DNA of 64,000 nt from Lagopus muta (GCF_023343835.1 NC_064433.1:136861957-136925956); one strand, 5' to 3'. Numbered from the stretch's first letter, positions 49,101-61,600 are shown. The notes: generated by a model from the sequence alone, not told the origin. A program made the numbers and translations.

Positions 49101-50029
49101 TATAATACACTTGATTTGTGATCATGATGCCTAATAATGTTATTTTCTGGCATTTCCCATGATACTTGAATAGAGGTAACATTTTCAACATATTTCGTCA
49201 AGCCCATTTATTTTCATCATAAAGATATTCAAGATAATCAGAGTAGGAGTTAACATGTGAACATTTATCTGCAGTAACTGACCTTTTATTTTGTTCATTC
49301 TTTTATGTCTCTTATGCAGGTTTCAGTATCTAAGCGGTCGTCATCTCATTCAACAGTGGCCTCGAATCAATGTAAAGCAATTTTGGAAAAACACACCTCC
49401 AAAAACTCCCACACCATAGCAAACAATTGACTACTTTTGTAATTTCTCACTCCATACGAGAAGTTAATCACAATAAACTTTTAATCTATGATGTTCTCCT
49501 TCCCAGCTATAATTGGAAATAAGAAATATGAGAAAATGTGCAGTCTGGTTATCCTCCTCCTGTTCCTTCATGTAAAGCCATGTTTTAATGTATGCGTTCT
49601 GTGACCTTGAGTGGCCTGGAAGCTGTTCATGGATTTATGTGAGGAAAATCTATGACTAAACTAAACTCAAATTCCTCAGATCTTGGTAGTACAGGAACTC
49701 AGCACTTCTGTTCCCACCTTGAGTGTATGTCTCTGGAACCATTTCTGTCTGGGCTGGAATACTCTCTCATTCTGTTCAGCTTTTCCCCACCTTAAATATA
49801 TCTACTCTGATGTTATTTTTACATTGCCAATTTTAGAATGAGGAAATTAAGAAAGCTAACCAATGCTGATTCTTTCTCAGATTATGTACAGTTTGTACCC
49901 TGAACTTTCAAGAAGAGCATTTGGCATAAAATCTTACTTCTGAAATTGTATTCTGTAATGTTAAATGTATGGAAAATCAAAGCGAATAGCTCTTTAATAG
50001 CAAGAAAGTTTAAAATGAGAGGTGGGGGA
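46136..50029. other. Intergenic, nothing recognised
   Basis: The longest repeat-free stretch downstream of TUBGCP3, AT-rich, with scattered homeodomain-like TAAT cores (for example TTCTAATTGATGG near 48957). It could hold conserved non-coding elements, but this cannot be told without alignment. Confidence 0.5.
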
Positions 50030-50156
50030 CACCTGAGGTCAGGCAGGACGAGGCTCTGAGCACCCTGATTGAACTGTAGGTGTCCCTGTTCATGGCAGAG
50101 GGGTTGGACTAGATGGCCTTTAAGGGTCCCTATTCAAATGATTCTGTGATTCTGTA
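50030..50156 (+). repeat. CR1 LINE 3' end, sense
   Basis: Reads GAGCACCCTGATTGAACTGT, AGGTGTCCCTGTTCATGGCA, GGTTGGACTAGATGGCCTTT and ends ATGATTCTGTGATTCTGTAG. It is the same subfamily as the copy at 55985-56303. Confidence 0.9.
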
Positions 50157-53100
50157 GTTAAAGGAGAAAACTGTAATGTATGTAATGCTGTGTCACATGT
50201 TAAATTCAAGGCTTCTGAGTGAGATAAACAATATAGAGCACTGTTTGAAAGTAGAAGCAGTGGCATGATATAAACAAAGCTTTTAGCTGCAGGAAGATGT
50301 TTCAGTCTTTTAAACATCCCTGCCAAAATAATGAGAGATAAAGCATACAAACATTCTGTATAGAAGAATTCTTCATGTGCCAGTAGGTGGAAGTAGATGT
50401 TATAGCAAGCCTTTTCTCTGCAATGCAGCTGTCAATATCGAAGAAGCAACAATAGGGAAGTTTACACCTGACCTTAACCAAAGTCCTCCACAACCTCTGG
50501 GGTTTGGTAATGAACTCTGAATTTGCAGTTTGTAAGTAGATGAAAGACTTTCAAAGTGCGGGCCAGAATAATGGAAACTTCTCTCCTGTCAGGTAAGAGA
50601 TCAGTTTTTATGTTTTATCTGGTGAGTTTTGAGCCTCCAAGAAAAGGAAGAGTTTTGAAAGGAAATGCATATCGTGTTTATATTCAGATGCAGAAAACAT
50701 GACTTTGAATCTCCTCTGGGTAGAAGAACAAATAGATTTATGTGTGCCACAAACTAGATAAGCAGTCTCGGTGTCTGACTACAGAAACAAACCCCCCTTT
50801 TCCTTCCAGAACTCCCCTTTTATGGCCACCACTACAAGTTTTATGGAATCCAGGTGGTAGATATTTCCTGTTGTGTTTTATTTCTCATCTTAGAAAAGAA
50901 AAAGACATTTAGCTCACCATTATTGTGTCTTCAATTTTTATGTTGATAGCTCATCGGAGCTGGTCACCTAAGGCTCCTCTAACATTCAGTAGACCAAAAC
51001 AGACGAATCACATGAAGTAGACACAAATCTTGAAGTAGACAAACAAAGCATGTCAAGAGAAGTGCTCCCTGTAAATAGCTATTTCTCTCCATTAGCATGT
51101 GAGAGACTTTCATGTTCCTACATCACACGCACCCGTTTACTTTAAAAGCTTGATGTAGTCATTTTTGCTTGATTCCTCCAGAGTTGCCACAAGCAGAATT
51201 TCAGGCAATGGGTCCTGCCTCAAAATCTGACAGATTAGATTAGATTGCACAAAATTAGATGAGTTTCCTGGATCATAAATTTTCAATGAAGTAAATGGCC
51301 TCTTTTCACATCTGGCAGGAAACTTTCAACAGATGCTGTTCAGGTATCTCCTGACCTTGAATTTTTATGTACAGAGAAGCCAAGTGCAGAGAGCTGAGAA
51401 TAAGATGGCCGATCAATCCAAACACGTGAAAGAAACGCTGCTAAGAGGAATAAACTGGGAACCTTGATCCAAAAAGCAGTGAAACTCATTGAAGATCTCC
51501 AGTTTGACCTTGTTTAGTTCTGGGGCTGTTCCTAGATGAGCTGACAGCTCTGACTGCCTTTCTACCTCTGCTGATTTTCTGCAATGATATTTTCTCATTT
51601 TTCCTTCTAATATTAATTTAGGCAGCAAAGCAACTCCGTTAGATGTATTTTGTTCTGCCCTTTTTGGTAGAATAGTGTTTGATATAAATTGAATATTCTG
51701 TTTGATGTAGACAACAAAAAGATCTGTGACCCTATAATCAAAGAAGTTCAGCATACGTAAGGCTTCATACAAGACTTCCAAGAATGTGAGCAGGAAATGA
51801 TTTGTTGTTGCTGTTGTTTCCATTAGAGCAGCCTTCACAGATTCTGTTCTGCAGAACCTCATCAGTTCATTAGCTTAATCCTTGAGGTCTTTAAAAATAT
51901 TCAGATATGTCCATTTACTTTTGCAGCATCAGCAAGGGATTGCTGCTTTTTTTGCTTGTACAATTAAAACTTAACAGTCCAACTGTGTCAGTCTGGTTCC
52001 AACATAATTCCATAGTAAATCAAAGTCATCAGCAAAAGCAATTTCAGCTCTGACTATGCGTCTCTCACTGCCATGCTTCATTAGTTACAGTACCAACATT
52101 CACAGAAAATGTGTATGCAGCATAAATATGGGGAAGAATGGAACTTATATTAGGTAGCATAGCTCAGAACTACTTGAAACTTCGCATTTAGAATAATTAA
52201 TGTCAGAAATGGTCAGACAACACCCCTGCGAGCTGTCATAGCTTAGCAGTTCACTCTCAGCCATATTCTGTACTATGAAGATGTTCTCCATCCATTTTGG
52301 CATTATGTATTTCAAATCATCAGCAAGGGAAGGAAGATAAGCCGTACAAACAGTTCACAGAAGATGTAAAAAAAAATCTGCCAGGACCTTGGTAGCTTTA
52401 CATCTTGGTAGATTTCTCTCTGTCACTACATTACCTAAAACTGTGTATCTGCTTTTCTGATGTACTCACAACAGTAAATCATTGAAACTTCTACTGATGC
52501 CGTGCACACTGTGTGGTTACTCCTTTTTCCCTCCAATTTTGTCCTGCCTTTGCAGATTCAGAAACGCCTTCAATTCCTTTGTTTTTCAACCTCACAAAGC
52601 ATCTGTGCTTTCACATCAGTCTCAGCTCTTTAGGAACCCGTACCAGAACCCAAAAGCTTTCATCGTTGCTTGGTCGAGATGTGGAGCCACCAGAACAGCA
52701 CTGAAGGCCTCACATTGCACCAAGAGAGGCAGATAGAACAGTCTCCCACTTGGGGCCCTTAACAAACAATTCTACTTAAGAGTAAAGTAATTCTACAAAC
52801 GATTCTTGGTTATCCTCAGAAAACGCCTACTGGAAAAAGGTTTTACTGAAAAATTCCAGGGTAGCTCTAGCTTCAATTTTCTTTGAAGTTTGCTTCATTA
52901 AATACGATTTGAGTCTAGTAAAGACTCAAAGTTACATACAAAGTGTTACGTTTCGTGTGCATCCTGACTCAGCTTGTAGCCATGTATGTAGGCTTACACA
53001 CACTGCAGAAGCTTCGTTACAGGCCTTGCGGGTATGATAGCACATTTTTGTCATTAACTGCAGTTAAATGATGGGACGTTTTACAAACTTTTCTGTTCCT

Positions 53101-54395
53101 TGTCCTAAGTTCAACCAGCTACTGGAAGGCTGAACTCTGACCTACTGGTAAAGCCATGAAAACAGACTGGAGGGCTTTCATCTTATCTCCTGCTCCCCTT
53201 GGAGGTGCTGCTTTTCCCGTTGGATGCATGAACAATCAGTTGAAGAGCTGTGGAAAAGCTCTCACTGACATTAAGCTTTCCATTTCTTCTAGGGGAATCA
53301 TGTTGCAGAAATAAATTATACCCTTTGGATTAAAAATATGGAAACACTGAAGCAATTCTTTCCTGAAGGGAAACCCACAAGCATTTACCAATTCTGCACA
53401 CAGAAAGGAAGAAAACACAAGTAGGTACTGTTCTGTGTATTCTTATGTATAACAAATACAATTATTCTTTGAAACCTGTAAAAGTCATTGCTTGGTTTGG
53501 GTCTGATACTGGAGGTTCCCTGGTTTACTTCAATCTTGCAGAAAAAATGTTCTTGCATTTAGAGGAATTATAATGTGGGCCATTTCTTAAGTCTTTAAGA
53601 GAAGTTAAGATGAAAGAAAAATCCAACAACTTTAACAACTATTTTATTTTCCAACATTTTTTCAATGGTCCTTAAAGGAAGGTAAATTCCAAAGTTGGTC
53701 AATAAACCTCAAAACAATCTTACTCTGATTTTATGAAAATGCCATAAAATCCATATGACTGTTGCTAAATGGAGGCAAAGAAACTGACCCTCTGCTACCA
53801 GCTCTATAGATCAATCAATATAAGAAGGGGTCCAGGTGCCACTAGCTACATTGTTTTACCTATACTAAAGATAAGGAGAATTTAACAGTGGATAAATAGA
53901 GGGATTTTTTTTTTTCTCATTCCAGTTAAAGTATTTTCAAAACAAATTTTCAATCACCATTTCTATGTATGAGGTACAATTTGTATGTAACTGCTTTTGG
54001 ACTGAAGAATGCTAACAGGGCCAGACTGCTGATGATCTGCAATGACAGAGGAGAAATGATGAGAAATAAAGTAAAGCAGAAAGGAGAGAGGTATGAGATG
54101 GGCACACCTGGATTATAAAGCTGCTTTTGTACTCTGAAGCCTTGACAACGGGCACTTTTCTGATTCTATCTCACTTGTCTGTAAAGGGCGTGGGGCTTTA
54201 TGTTAACCAGTTCTAAATATCTTTTAAAAAACGCCTGATGGGCAGCCTGAGAACAGAAGAGGACCTATGATATCTTGTATTTCTGTGCAGAGTTGGAAAC
54301 TTGTTAAATTCTGTTGTGTGTTATTAGCCAGTATATTACGTATTTATAGGTAGCCTGTCCCTTGAAGAGCTCTCTAGATAACCTCAAAAGGATAG
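50157..54395. other. Intergenic, nothing recognised
   Basis: AT-rich. Holds a 149-codon minus-strand frame (51413-51862) without known motifs, which I treat as chance. Confidence 0.5.
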
Positions 54396-54510
54396 AATGG
54401 AATGGAATGGAATGGAATGGAATGGAATGGAATGGAATGGAGTGGAGTGGAATGGAATGGAATGGAATGGAATGGAATGGAATGGAATGGAATGGAATGG
54501 AGTGGAATGG
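54396..54510 (+). repeat. (AATGG)23 pentamer array
   Basis: Exactly 115 bases in 23 units of five: 20 are AATGG and three are AGTGG (54441-54450 and 54501-54505). It sits directly at the 3' tail of the antisense CR1 that follows, whose tail contains AGAATGG. Both strands stay open across it only because five-base repeats avoid stops, so the apparent frames are not genes. Confidence 0.98.
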
Positions 54511-54770
54511 AACAGTTTGGGTTGGAAGGGACCTTTAAGATCACTTAGTTCCAATCCCCTGCTCCAGGCAGGGACACCTCCCACAAGACCAAGTTGCTCA
54601 AAGCTCCATCCAGCCCGGCCTTGAATGCTTCCAGGGAGGGGGCATCCACAACCTCACTGGGCAACCTGTTCCAGTGTCTCATCACCCTCACAGTAAAGAA
54701 TTTCTTCCTAATATCTAGTCTAAATCTACCCTCTTGATATCCTTGAGGTCTGTTTGAAACCCTTCTCCCC
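54511..54770 (-). repeat. CR1 LINE 3' region, antisense
   Basis: Reads AGTTTGGGTTGGAAGGGACC, CCATCCAGCCCGGCCTTGAA, GGGCAACCTGTTCCAGTGTC, TTCTTCCTAATATCTAGTCT. The pentamer array occupies the place of the usual terminal CR1 repeats. Confidence 0.92.
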
Positions 54771-55984
54771 ACCACTTTTTTTCAGAGCTATGACAAGAGC
54801 AACTAGATGAGGGGCTGGAGAGCATCCACAGGGAAACTCGGGCAGAAGCAGGAATTCTGTGCTCTGGCATTACCTTTCAGAGGAATTTCCATTAAGCTCA
54901 CAGTTAATCCCCAGATAAATTACACTGAGTCTAGCTTTATCCTTCTGAATATAGATAGAGTAGAAATCATTTCAGTCAAGTTATACAAACAAATTGACTG
55001 AAATAAGCTAAAATTCTTGAACAAATAAACATGGACAGTATCACAGTATCTTCTCTCTAACTTCAGTGAACATAGCTGAAAAGATTTCTAAAAAAGGAAG
55101 GCCAGTCTCCACTAGGTGTTGCAAAGCGAAAATAATTACTTTATTTGCTGCTTACTAGAAAATACTTACAAATATTTCATTTATAATGAGATTCTTATGC
55201 AGACTTCAGGCTGTGCCATGAACCAGGAAATATTAATGTAGACGTGATGTTTCTTAATTTCTAAAACCCTTGGGGATCCTTAATAGGATATAAAAATCTC
55301 CTATGTTTGAATAAAATAATACAGAACTGGTTTTAAATGCAAGATTGTTTGGAGACCAGCTTAGTATGGCTACTGTGGTACTCATGAATAACAAAAAATA
55401 AGGATGGTTTCCTAAATCAAATACAGTACTTAGATATCCACATTTTTACTCCAAATGGAACAAACCAGTGAAGAACTTTTTTTTTTTTTTAATGTAGATT
55501 GATGTGTCAAAAACACTACTAAACTGTGACAATACATCTGAAGAGAAAAAAGTACACACTTTTCAGGGGCAAAAAGTGAAAAAACACAGCATATATATTC
55601 CTGAGTGCACTCAGCTCAAACCTGAATCTTAATACAGTTGGTAGAAATGTCACCTTGTCAAATGGAGAGGCAATAGCTGAAGGCAAGGTGGGATATTATA
55701 ACTGAGTATAATTTTGAATTCCAAGCTATGATAGTGTAAGTAGAAAAAATAATTTGAAATATTTATTGATTAAATGAATAACCTTTAATCTTCCATTGCA
55801 GAAAAGATGAATTATGTGGAATAGTGGCCAATGATAAATACTCGTAGTTATTTGCTGATATATGTCATTTTTATTTGCAGAACTTCATGACAGTGTCTGG
55901 GGCACTTTCACTTCAAGCAAGCAGGCTATAAAAGAAATAGACCTCATTTTTCTCTCTGGAAATCAACATCCTTTCAGACCCTTT
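54771..55984. other. Intergenic, nothing recognised
   Basis: AT-rich between an antisense and a sense CR1, with a T run near 55478-55491. Confidence 0.6.
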
Positions 55985-56303
55985 CAGTATCTACAGGGGG
56001 GCTATAAGAAAGAAAAGGACAGACTCTTTAGCAGAGCCTGTTGTGACAGGACATGGGAAAATCGTTTCAAACTAAAAGAGAAGAGATTTAGATTGAACAT
56101 AAGAGTTTTTTACAGTAAGGGAAGGGAGGCAGTGGCACAGGTTGCCCGGAGAGGTGGTGGATGCTCTGTTGCTGGAGGTATCCAAGGTCAGTCTGGATGT
56201 GTCTCTGAGCACCCTGACTGAGCTGTAGGTGTCCCTGTTCATGGCAGGGGAGTGGGACAAGATGGATCCCTGCCAACAGAAACTATTCTATAATTCTGTG
56301 ATA
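55985..56303 (+). repeat. CR1 LINE 3' region, sense
   Basis: Begins near CAGTATCTACAGGGGGGCTA, includes GACAGACTCTTTAGCAGAGC and AGGTGTCCCTGTTCATGGCA, and ends CTATAATTCTGTGATAA. It holds part of the ORF2 end and the 3' tail. Confidence 0.9.
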
Positions 56304-57707
56304 ATTTAAAAGCACATACAACTTTGAACACTTTTTTTTTTCTTTTTCCTTTTTTTTTTTTTCTTTTTTTCCTGTGGCTCATGTTGGTATTTCTTTGTTC
56401 TACAGACCGGAAAAAATGGTTTTTGATAATTTCAATACTGAAAGTCTATACAGTATATTGAAAGTTCAATCTTGAAGAAGAAAATATAGTTTTATGTGTG
56501 GGTATCACTTATTTGATAAAATTCTCTTGTTAAGTGAATGCTTGAGAAATCCATCAGAGAATACAGAAGTCTTTTGAAAGATTGACATTTGAAAAAACAG
56601 CAAAAGAGATTTCCCCTGAACGGACTGAGAATGAGTTTGGCAATGGCTTGCCTGCAAAAATCCATGGAGACAAAATCAGGCTGTGGATATAGGAAAGAAG
56701 CGAACAACAAACACATTTAAAAACCACTGTGATTCATACAATCAACAGATAACCAAGGAAACAAGGATGTAACAAAAGCAAGAAAAGAAATAGAACATTA
56801 CAGAGAAAGCTTGAAAAATACAAAAGAAAACATCTAATTTCCTTCCTTGCACTGAATTTAGATACTGCATTTGTGTAGCAGTTCTGACTTCAAGTTTAGC
56901 TTTAAGCTATGTATATTTCTATAGAAATCAAGAAGATTCTGAGAAACTGTGCTGGCTATGGCTGCTAGGAGACAAGTGAGAATCTTTTTGCCTGCAACAT
57001 CCAAGAAATACACATCATTTCTACAATTAGGTCATAAAACACTGGGGTTTTTTTTGTTTCCTTTTGCATGTATCACACAATGTGTGTTTCAGTCCTTTTC
57101 ATATTGATATATGGAACTTTGTTTTGCAAAATAATTTCAGGGTAATAGTAATTATACCCAGAACCTTTGCAAGGACAATCTGGTAAGCACACTTTTTTTC
57201 ATGTAATTCTGGTTGTTGATAGAAATTTTGTTTGAGAGAAAGAAATGCAGCTTCTGCCACTCGACTCTCTCAAGCTGGATTGGGAAATGCTAAGTGAGGG
57301 GGTGTGTTGTCATAGAGCTGTCAGAGCAGAAAAGCTAAATGGCCTCATGCAGATCAAAATATGCTGATAAACCAACAGGAGAAAGTTGTTGCTAAATTAC
57401 AGGGAAGGAGACTATATACTAATGCAAAGTATTCATTGTAATAGCTTTGAAACGCTTTAACTGTCAATATACAAGGTTTATTAAATTATTAGCATAGATA
57501 TTACAGAACAACTGTATCTAGATCTCCCATTACCAAAGATGAACACACACAGGGTGATTTATTTCAAAGATTAGATCCCTTCAGCGGCTGATACACCCAT
57601 TTATGTACCTTAAAGGCAATGTACTAAATAAGGTAACATAGCAGATTGCCACAATTAGTATGCTTTCATCAGTGTTTAAAAGCAATTGGAGGAAGCACAA
57701 TGACTGA
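56304..57707. other. Intergenic, nothing recognised
   Basis: Starts with T-rich tracts (56331-56371) after the sense CR1, then AT-rich unique-looking sequence. Confidence 0.6.
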
Positions 57708-58060
57708 GGCCCAGGGGAGACCTCATTGCACTCTACAACTTCCTGAAAGGAGGTTGTGGTGCAAAAGGGTCTGGCCTCTTCTCCCAGGCAAATAGTAGGG
57801 CCCGAGGCAATGGCAAGAAGTTATACCAGAGGTTTAGGTTGGACATTAGGAGAAACTTTTTCTCTCAGAGGGTGGTCAGCCACTGGAATGGCTGCCCAGG
57901 GAGGTGGTGGAGTCGCCGTCCCTGGCAGTGTTCAAGAGGTGCCTGGATGAGGAGCTACGAGAGATGGTTTAGTGCTTGTGGCACTGATAGGAATGGGAGG
58001 GTGGTTGGACTGGATGATCTTGCAGGTCGTTTCCAACCTTGTGATTCTGTGATTCTGTGA
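57708..58060 (+). repeat. CR1 LINE 3' region, sense
   Basis: Runs from CAGGGGAGACCTCATTGCAC through TTGGACATTAGGAGAAACTT and CCAGGGAGGTGGTGGAGTCG to the tail GTGATTCTGTGATTCTGTGA. It ends 350 bp before the tRNA gene. Confidence 0.92.
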
Positions 58061-58189
58061 CTCAAGAAAGGGTAAGGCTTAGGTATATTTTCTTTTCGAA
58101 TTATTGCAAAGAAATACCTGCAGTATTTGCAGTTTTTATTCTGTTTCTTTCTTGCACTTTCCAGACCTTTCATTTCAAAAATCCCACTT

Positions 58190-58272
58190 TCCACTCCGTG
58201 CTGGCCACCCCTCAGCTGATGCAGCCCAGAAAATGGTTGGCGTTGTGGGCTGCAAATGTGCAGTGATGGTGT
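58190..58272 (-). repeat. CR1 LINE fragment, antisense
   Basis: CTGATGCAGCCCAGAAAATG followed by GTTGGCGTTGTGGGCTGCAA and ATGTGCAGTGATGG parallels the CR1 ORF2 complement also seen near 45300-45350. It is a short piece between a sense CR1 and the tRNA gene. Confidence 0.7.
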
Positions 58273-58403
58273 CCTGTGCAGGTTGTAATTTGGGCAGTTG
58301 CTGTTCGTTTTCCGCAGGGCTGCTGTGAGTGAGTTGGTGCGTCCGCGCTTGCACGCAGCTAGGAGCGCGTGAGCTGAAAGCATGCAGCGTTGGAGTAGAG
58401 GGG

Positions 58404-58412
58404 AAAAAAAAA
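58404..58412 (-). terminator. RNA polymerase III T-run terminator
   Basis: Nine A on the + strand are nine T on the minus strand, two bases past the tRNA 3' end. This is a strong pol III stop and supports the tRNA being a working gene. Confidence 0.85.
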
Positions 58413-58425
58413 GATGTTTCCGCCT

Positions 58426-58436
58426 GGTTTCGAACC
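58426..58436 (-). promoter_or_regulatory. tRNA internal promoter B box
   Basis: GGTTCGAAACC on the minus strand matches the TFIIIC B-box consensus GGTTCGANNCC exactly. Confidence 0.95.
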
Positions 58437-58469
58437 AGGGACCTTTCGCGTGTTAGGCGAACGTGATAA

Positions 58470-58480
58470 CCACTACACTA
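58470..58480 (-). promoter_or_regulatory. tRNA internal promoter A box
   Basis: TAGTGTAGTGG on the minus strand, at tRNA nucleotides 8-18, fits the TRGYNNANNNG A-box pattern of valine tRNAs. Confidence 0.88.
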
Positions 58481-58600
58481 CGGAAACGCCGCGCGCTGTA
58501 GGCGGCGTCGGCCCCACTCAGACGTTTACCTGAGGGCTTCGATCCTCGAGACGCCTCAGTGGCTGCACGCGGGCCAGGAGCGGCGCTTCCCTCACATCTC

Positions 58601-61600
58601 TTCAGGCGGGAGCTTCAAAAGATGCACGGCCTCCTCCTGCCTCAATCTCACGAAGCTTTCGTTCCAACTTCATACTTTCCTTCTAAAATCATTTGTCATC
58701 TGCCTCCACGTGGGCACAGAGCCATTCACCAGAACCTTCTGGCTGCCACCTTAACCGATTTAATCCATTTGGTTGTGTGCTGGCGATAGGCGAGTGCTGC
58801 GCCAGCTCGGGTGTCAGCCATTCAGAGGCCTCCCAGACACCTGGTGGCCGGCAGAGCAAGGAGAAAGCATTTCCCTATCGGTGCTTGTAAGCTGCCGTGC
58901 CTGGCTGTCCTTCTGCACAGTGCTCCCGAGATCCTCAGTGGGGTTGCATAAGGAATGCATTTTGTGTTTCAGCATTCTTTGGTGTGAATTGAAGTGCAGG
59001 AAACAGGGATGACTGGGAGATTTGCTTCGATATCACTTCTTACCTGATCTAATGCACTCATGCAGGTGCATCCTCAAATACTCACGGTCTGGGTCCAAAA
59101 AGCAGGCAGAATGGTTTAAACTCTTCAAAATCAAACCTCAGGCTGGAAAAACGACGTAGCTTTTCCTCCTGATTTAGAACTATTGAAATCTGAAGCTTTA
59201 TTTCCACAAGAAAATCCTCTCCTCTAGCTCTGTCCTGGTCTGACAGCTGTGTGCACAGGGACAATTCATGCAAGAATCTTAACCCACGACAGCAAGTTTC
59301 ACTCAAGACATTTCAAATGCCTTTTTTTCTTTTTTTGAGGTTGACTCATCCGCTCTGCTCTGAAGTCTTTCATCTGTGTTCAAAATGAAAACCTCCGCTG
59401 GCACTTAAAATCTTTGGAGATAGGATGAACAGTAAAGCATTAATTTACACTGTTAATTGGTGTATAAATTAAACCATGTTCTCTTGAGATGAGATGCTTC
59501 CAAAGTAAGATTTTTATGAGGAAAGTTCTACTGGCAGTGCTGCAGCAATGCCTGTCCCTGTAATGCAAGGCTCAGAAGCTGGAATGAAGCAAAATCAGCA
59601 AAGTGAGATTAAGAGAGGAGGAAAATGGGGTAGCTGAAAGCAGGGATTAGCTTATTACAAGTAACTTCGTTCCTGATTAAAAATTTTTCCTACAGCACAG
59701 AGACAGTGAGTTTGCATCAGAAAGCGCATTTCCTGATGAGTTAGTTATTTGTCAGAGCTCTGAGAATTTGCAGTGGGAGGTTGTGCCCTCATCAACCCCA
59801 TCTCCACATCCCAGCCCAGACAGCATGGCTTGCTGTGCTAATGCAAGCAAATACTGCAACAAAAGGGCTCATATCTTATCTACCCTGGTACTGAAGGGTA
59901 GGATTTAATCATGTGACTGTGTGCTTTTTCTGTGTATAGTGCTGGAGGCAATTCCTAATTTGTTGACACATTAATTAGGAAATACTCTGGAAAAAAAGAA
60001 ACAAATCATAAAGAAAGGGAAATCTTATTCTGGCCTCTCACCAATTTTTGTGGGCTACTCTGCAGTATAGGTACTGAAGTCAACCATATCCCCCCAAATA
60101 GAGAGAGATGTTTCCTCATGGTTCATCTCTTATCCCTTAAAGGTTGTGATGCCCCAAAATTGCCAGCCCTAACTAGTGACTCCCTCAGCTCTGTCTTCAT
60201 GCCTTCTTGCCGTGATGGGAAAGCACTAGAAGAACTGAAGTTTCCCCCCCAGTCATTGTGATCCTTTCTATGGACTTGTCTGCCTTCTGAACTAACCCAT
60301 TTCTCTGAAGGCAGGAGCTCCCAGTGGCTGAATAACACGATGCTCATACTGAAAAGTTCTCCACACAGAAAATACCAACTCATAGGAAGCAGTTTAATCC
60401 ATGGAAATACAGTCCTTTTGTCAAAGTGTTGGAAAGAGCACAGGTGGATTTTCTCTGAAGACAACCTGATCTTCAGGCAGCCCACTAAGGACTACTGGAT
60501 GTTATAATGGGTAGGTTTCCTCGAGGCCTAAAATTTCAGCACATTTTTGAGTTTTCATTCTTAATTTACTTCCTGGAGACTCACATAGACACAAATACTT
60601 TCCAAACTTGAAAACTTAAGCAAAATAGAGTTGCACTTCATAGCCCAGTTCTCACAATGGCTTTTTTTAAACGTATATGTAGTAAGCAGAGATTAATACG
60701 TGATCATACTTAATTTGTACCCCTGAGAATAGCTCTCCTTTCCCAATCTGATCCATTGTAAATAATTATTCTATGGAAGCAATTTAATGCTAGAGTTGCC
60801 TAACTCCACAGAAACAGTGGAGTATCCTGTGAGCCTAAACATTTGTAGTGAAAAGTGCACAGGGATTCATACACTATTTGAAGGGGAGTAATTTCTAATT
60901 TCTAATGCGGTGCCATTAGTCAGACAGCACAGAGGCAGGGAAGATGGCAAATGCCTGCAGTGGTTCTCTTTAAGAATTTTCATATTTACATCAAAGTCAG
61001 AATACAGAGTGCTTCCAAACTTGTAATTGCACAGTTAGGAATAAAAATGGAGCTATGGACTTTACCATTCCATAGCAGCTCATTCATTGCCCCCATAACT
61101 ACTAGGACTCTTCCCCTTCTGTCTTACCAAATCTTAACCCTAACTCTGTATCTTGAGAGTGGCCAGGTCCAACATACAGCCCCATCTCTGGCCCTCACCA
61201 AAAACTGACCAAAATTGAAAGCTTTCAGCAGGCTCCCCCCTCTTTTAGTAGCCCACTCACAGCCCCATCACATCTGGGTTTCTTTGTATTCTGTCTTGCA
61301 CAACACTTACCTAACACTGAATCTAGACAATGGCCTGGTCGAAGGTTAAAATTCATACTGATATGTATGTATTCCTAGTGAATTCTTTTGTACCACCTTA
61401 AATAATGAGTGTGAGAAACTGATAAAATAGAGGGAGAAAAGGAATCAAACTAAAAAGAATAACTAAATAACATTTACTCTATGAATATCTCTCAAGAGCT
61501 TGCAACCCTGATTCTGGGCAGCACTTTTGAAAATGCTTTATTTGACATCTCACTTGAAAAGTCAAAACCAAGAAGAATTATTTTGGTCTGTCTTTCTAAC

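Larger units (their letters stand above)
58415..58487 (-). tRNA. tRNA-Val (anticodon AAC)
   Basis: A 73-nt gene on the minus strand. The acceptor stem GTTTCCG/CGGAAAC pairs fully and is followed by discriminator A (58415). The anticodon arm TTCGC-CTAACAC-GCGAA gives AAC at 58454-58452. The T arm is CCTGG-TTCGAAA-CCAGG. The D arm carries the A box TAGTGTAGTGG. CCA is not encoded, as expected in animals, and there is no intron. Against the common vertebrate form I remember (CCCGG/CCGGG T stem), one T-stem pair is changed on both sides, C-G to T-A, so pairing is kept. AAC is read as IAC after deamination and decodes GUU/GUC/GUA. It reads toward TUBGCP3, about 25 kb away. Confidence 0.97.
58305..58600. 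other. CpG-rich island around the tRNA gene
   Basis: CpG is frequent here (GTGCGTCCGCGCTTGCACGC, CGCCGCGCGCTGTAGGCGGC, CGATCCTCGAGACGCC) while the flanks are AT-rich and CpG-poor. No first exon or TATA box for a protein gene is evident, so the island is best explained by the active tRNA locus. Confidence 0.65.

Noticed and set aside
51413-51862. 149-codon open frame on the minus strand, the longest in the downstream region
   Set aside because: No recognisable motif, no splice or promoter context, and about one frame of this length is expected by chance in 64 kb.
54384-54624. Repetitive open frames on both strands (WNGME and HSIPF repeats)
   Set aside because: Translation of the AATGG array, not a protein.
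57955-58383. 142-codon minus-strand open frame
   Set aside because: Runs antisense through a CR1 tail, a second CR1 piece and the 3' flank of the tRNA gene.
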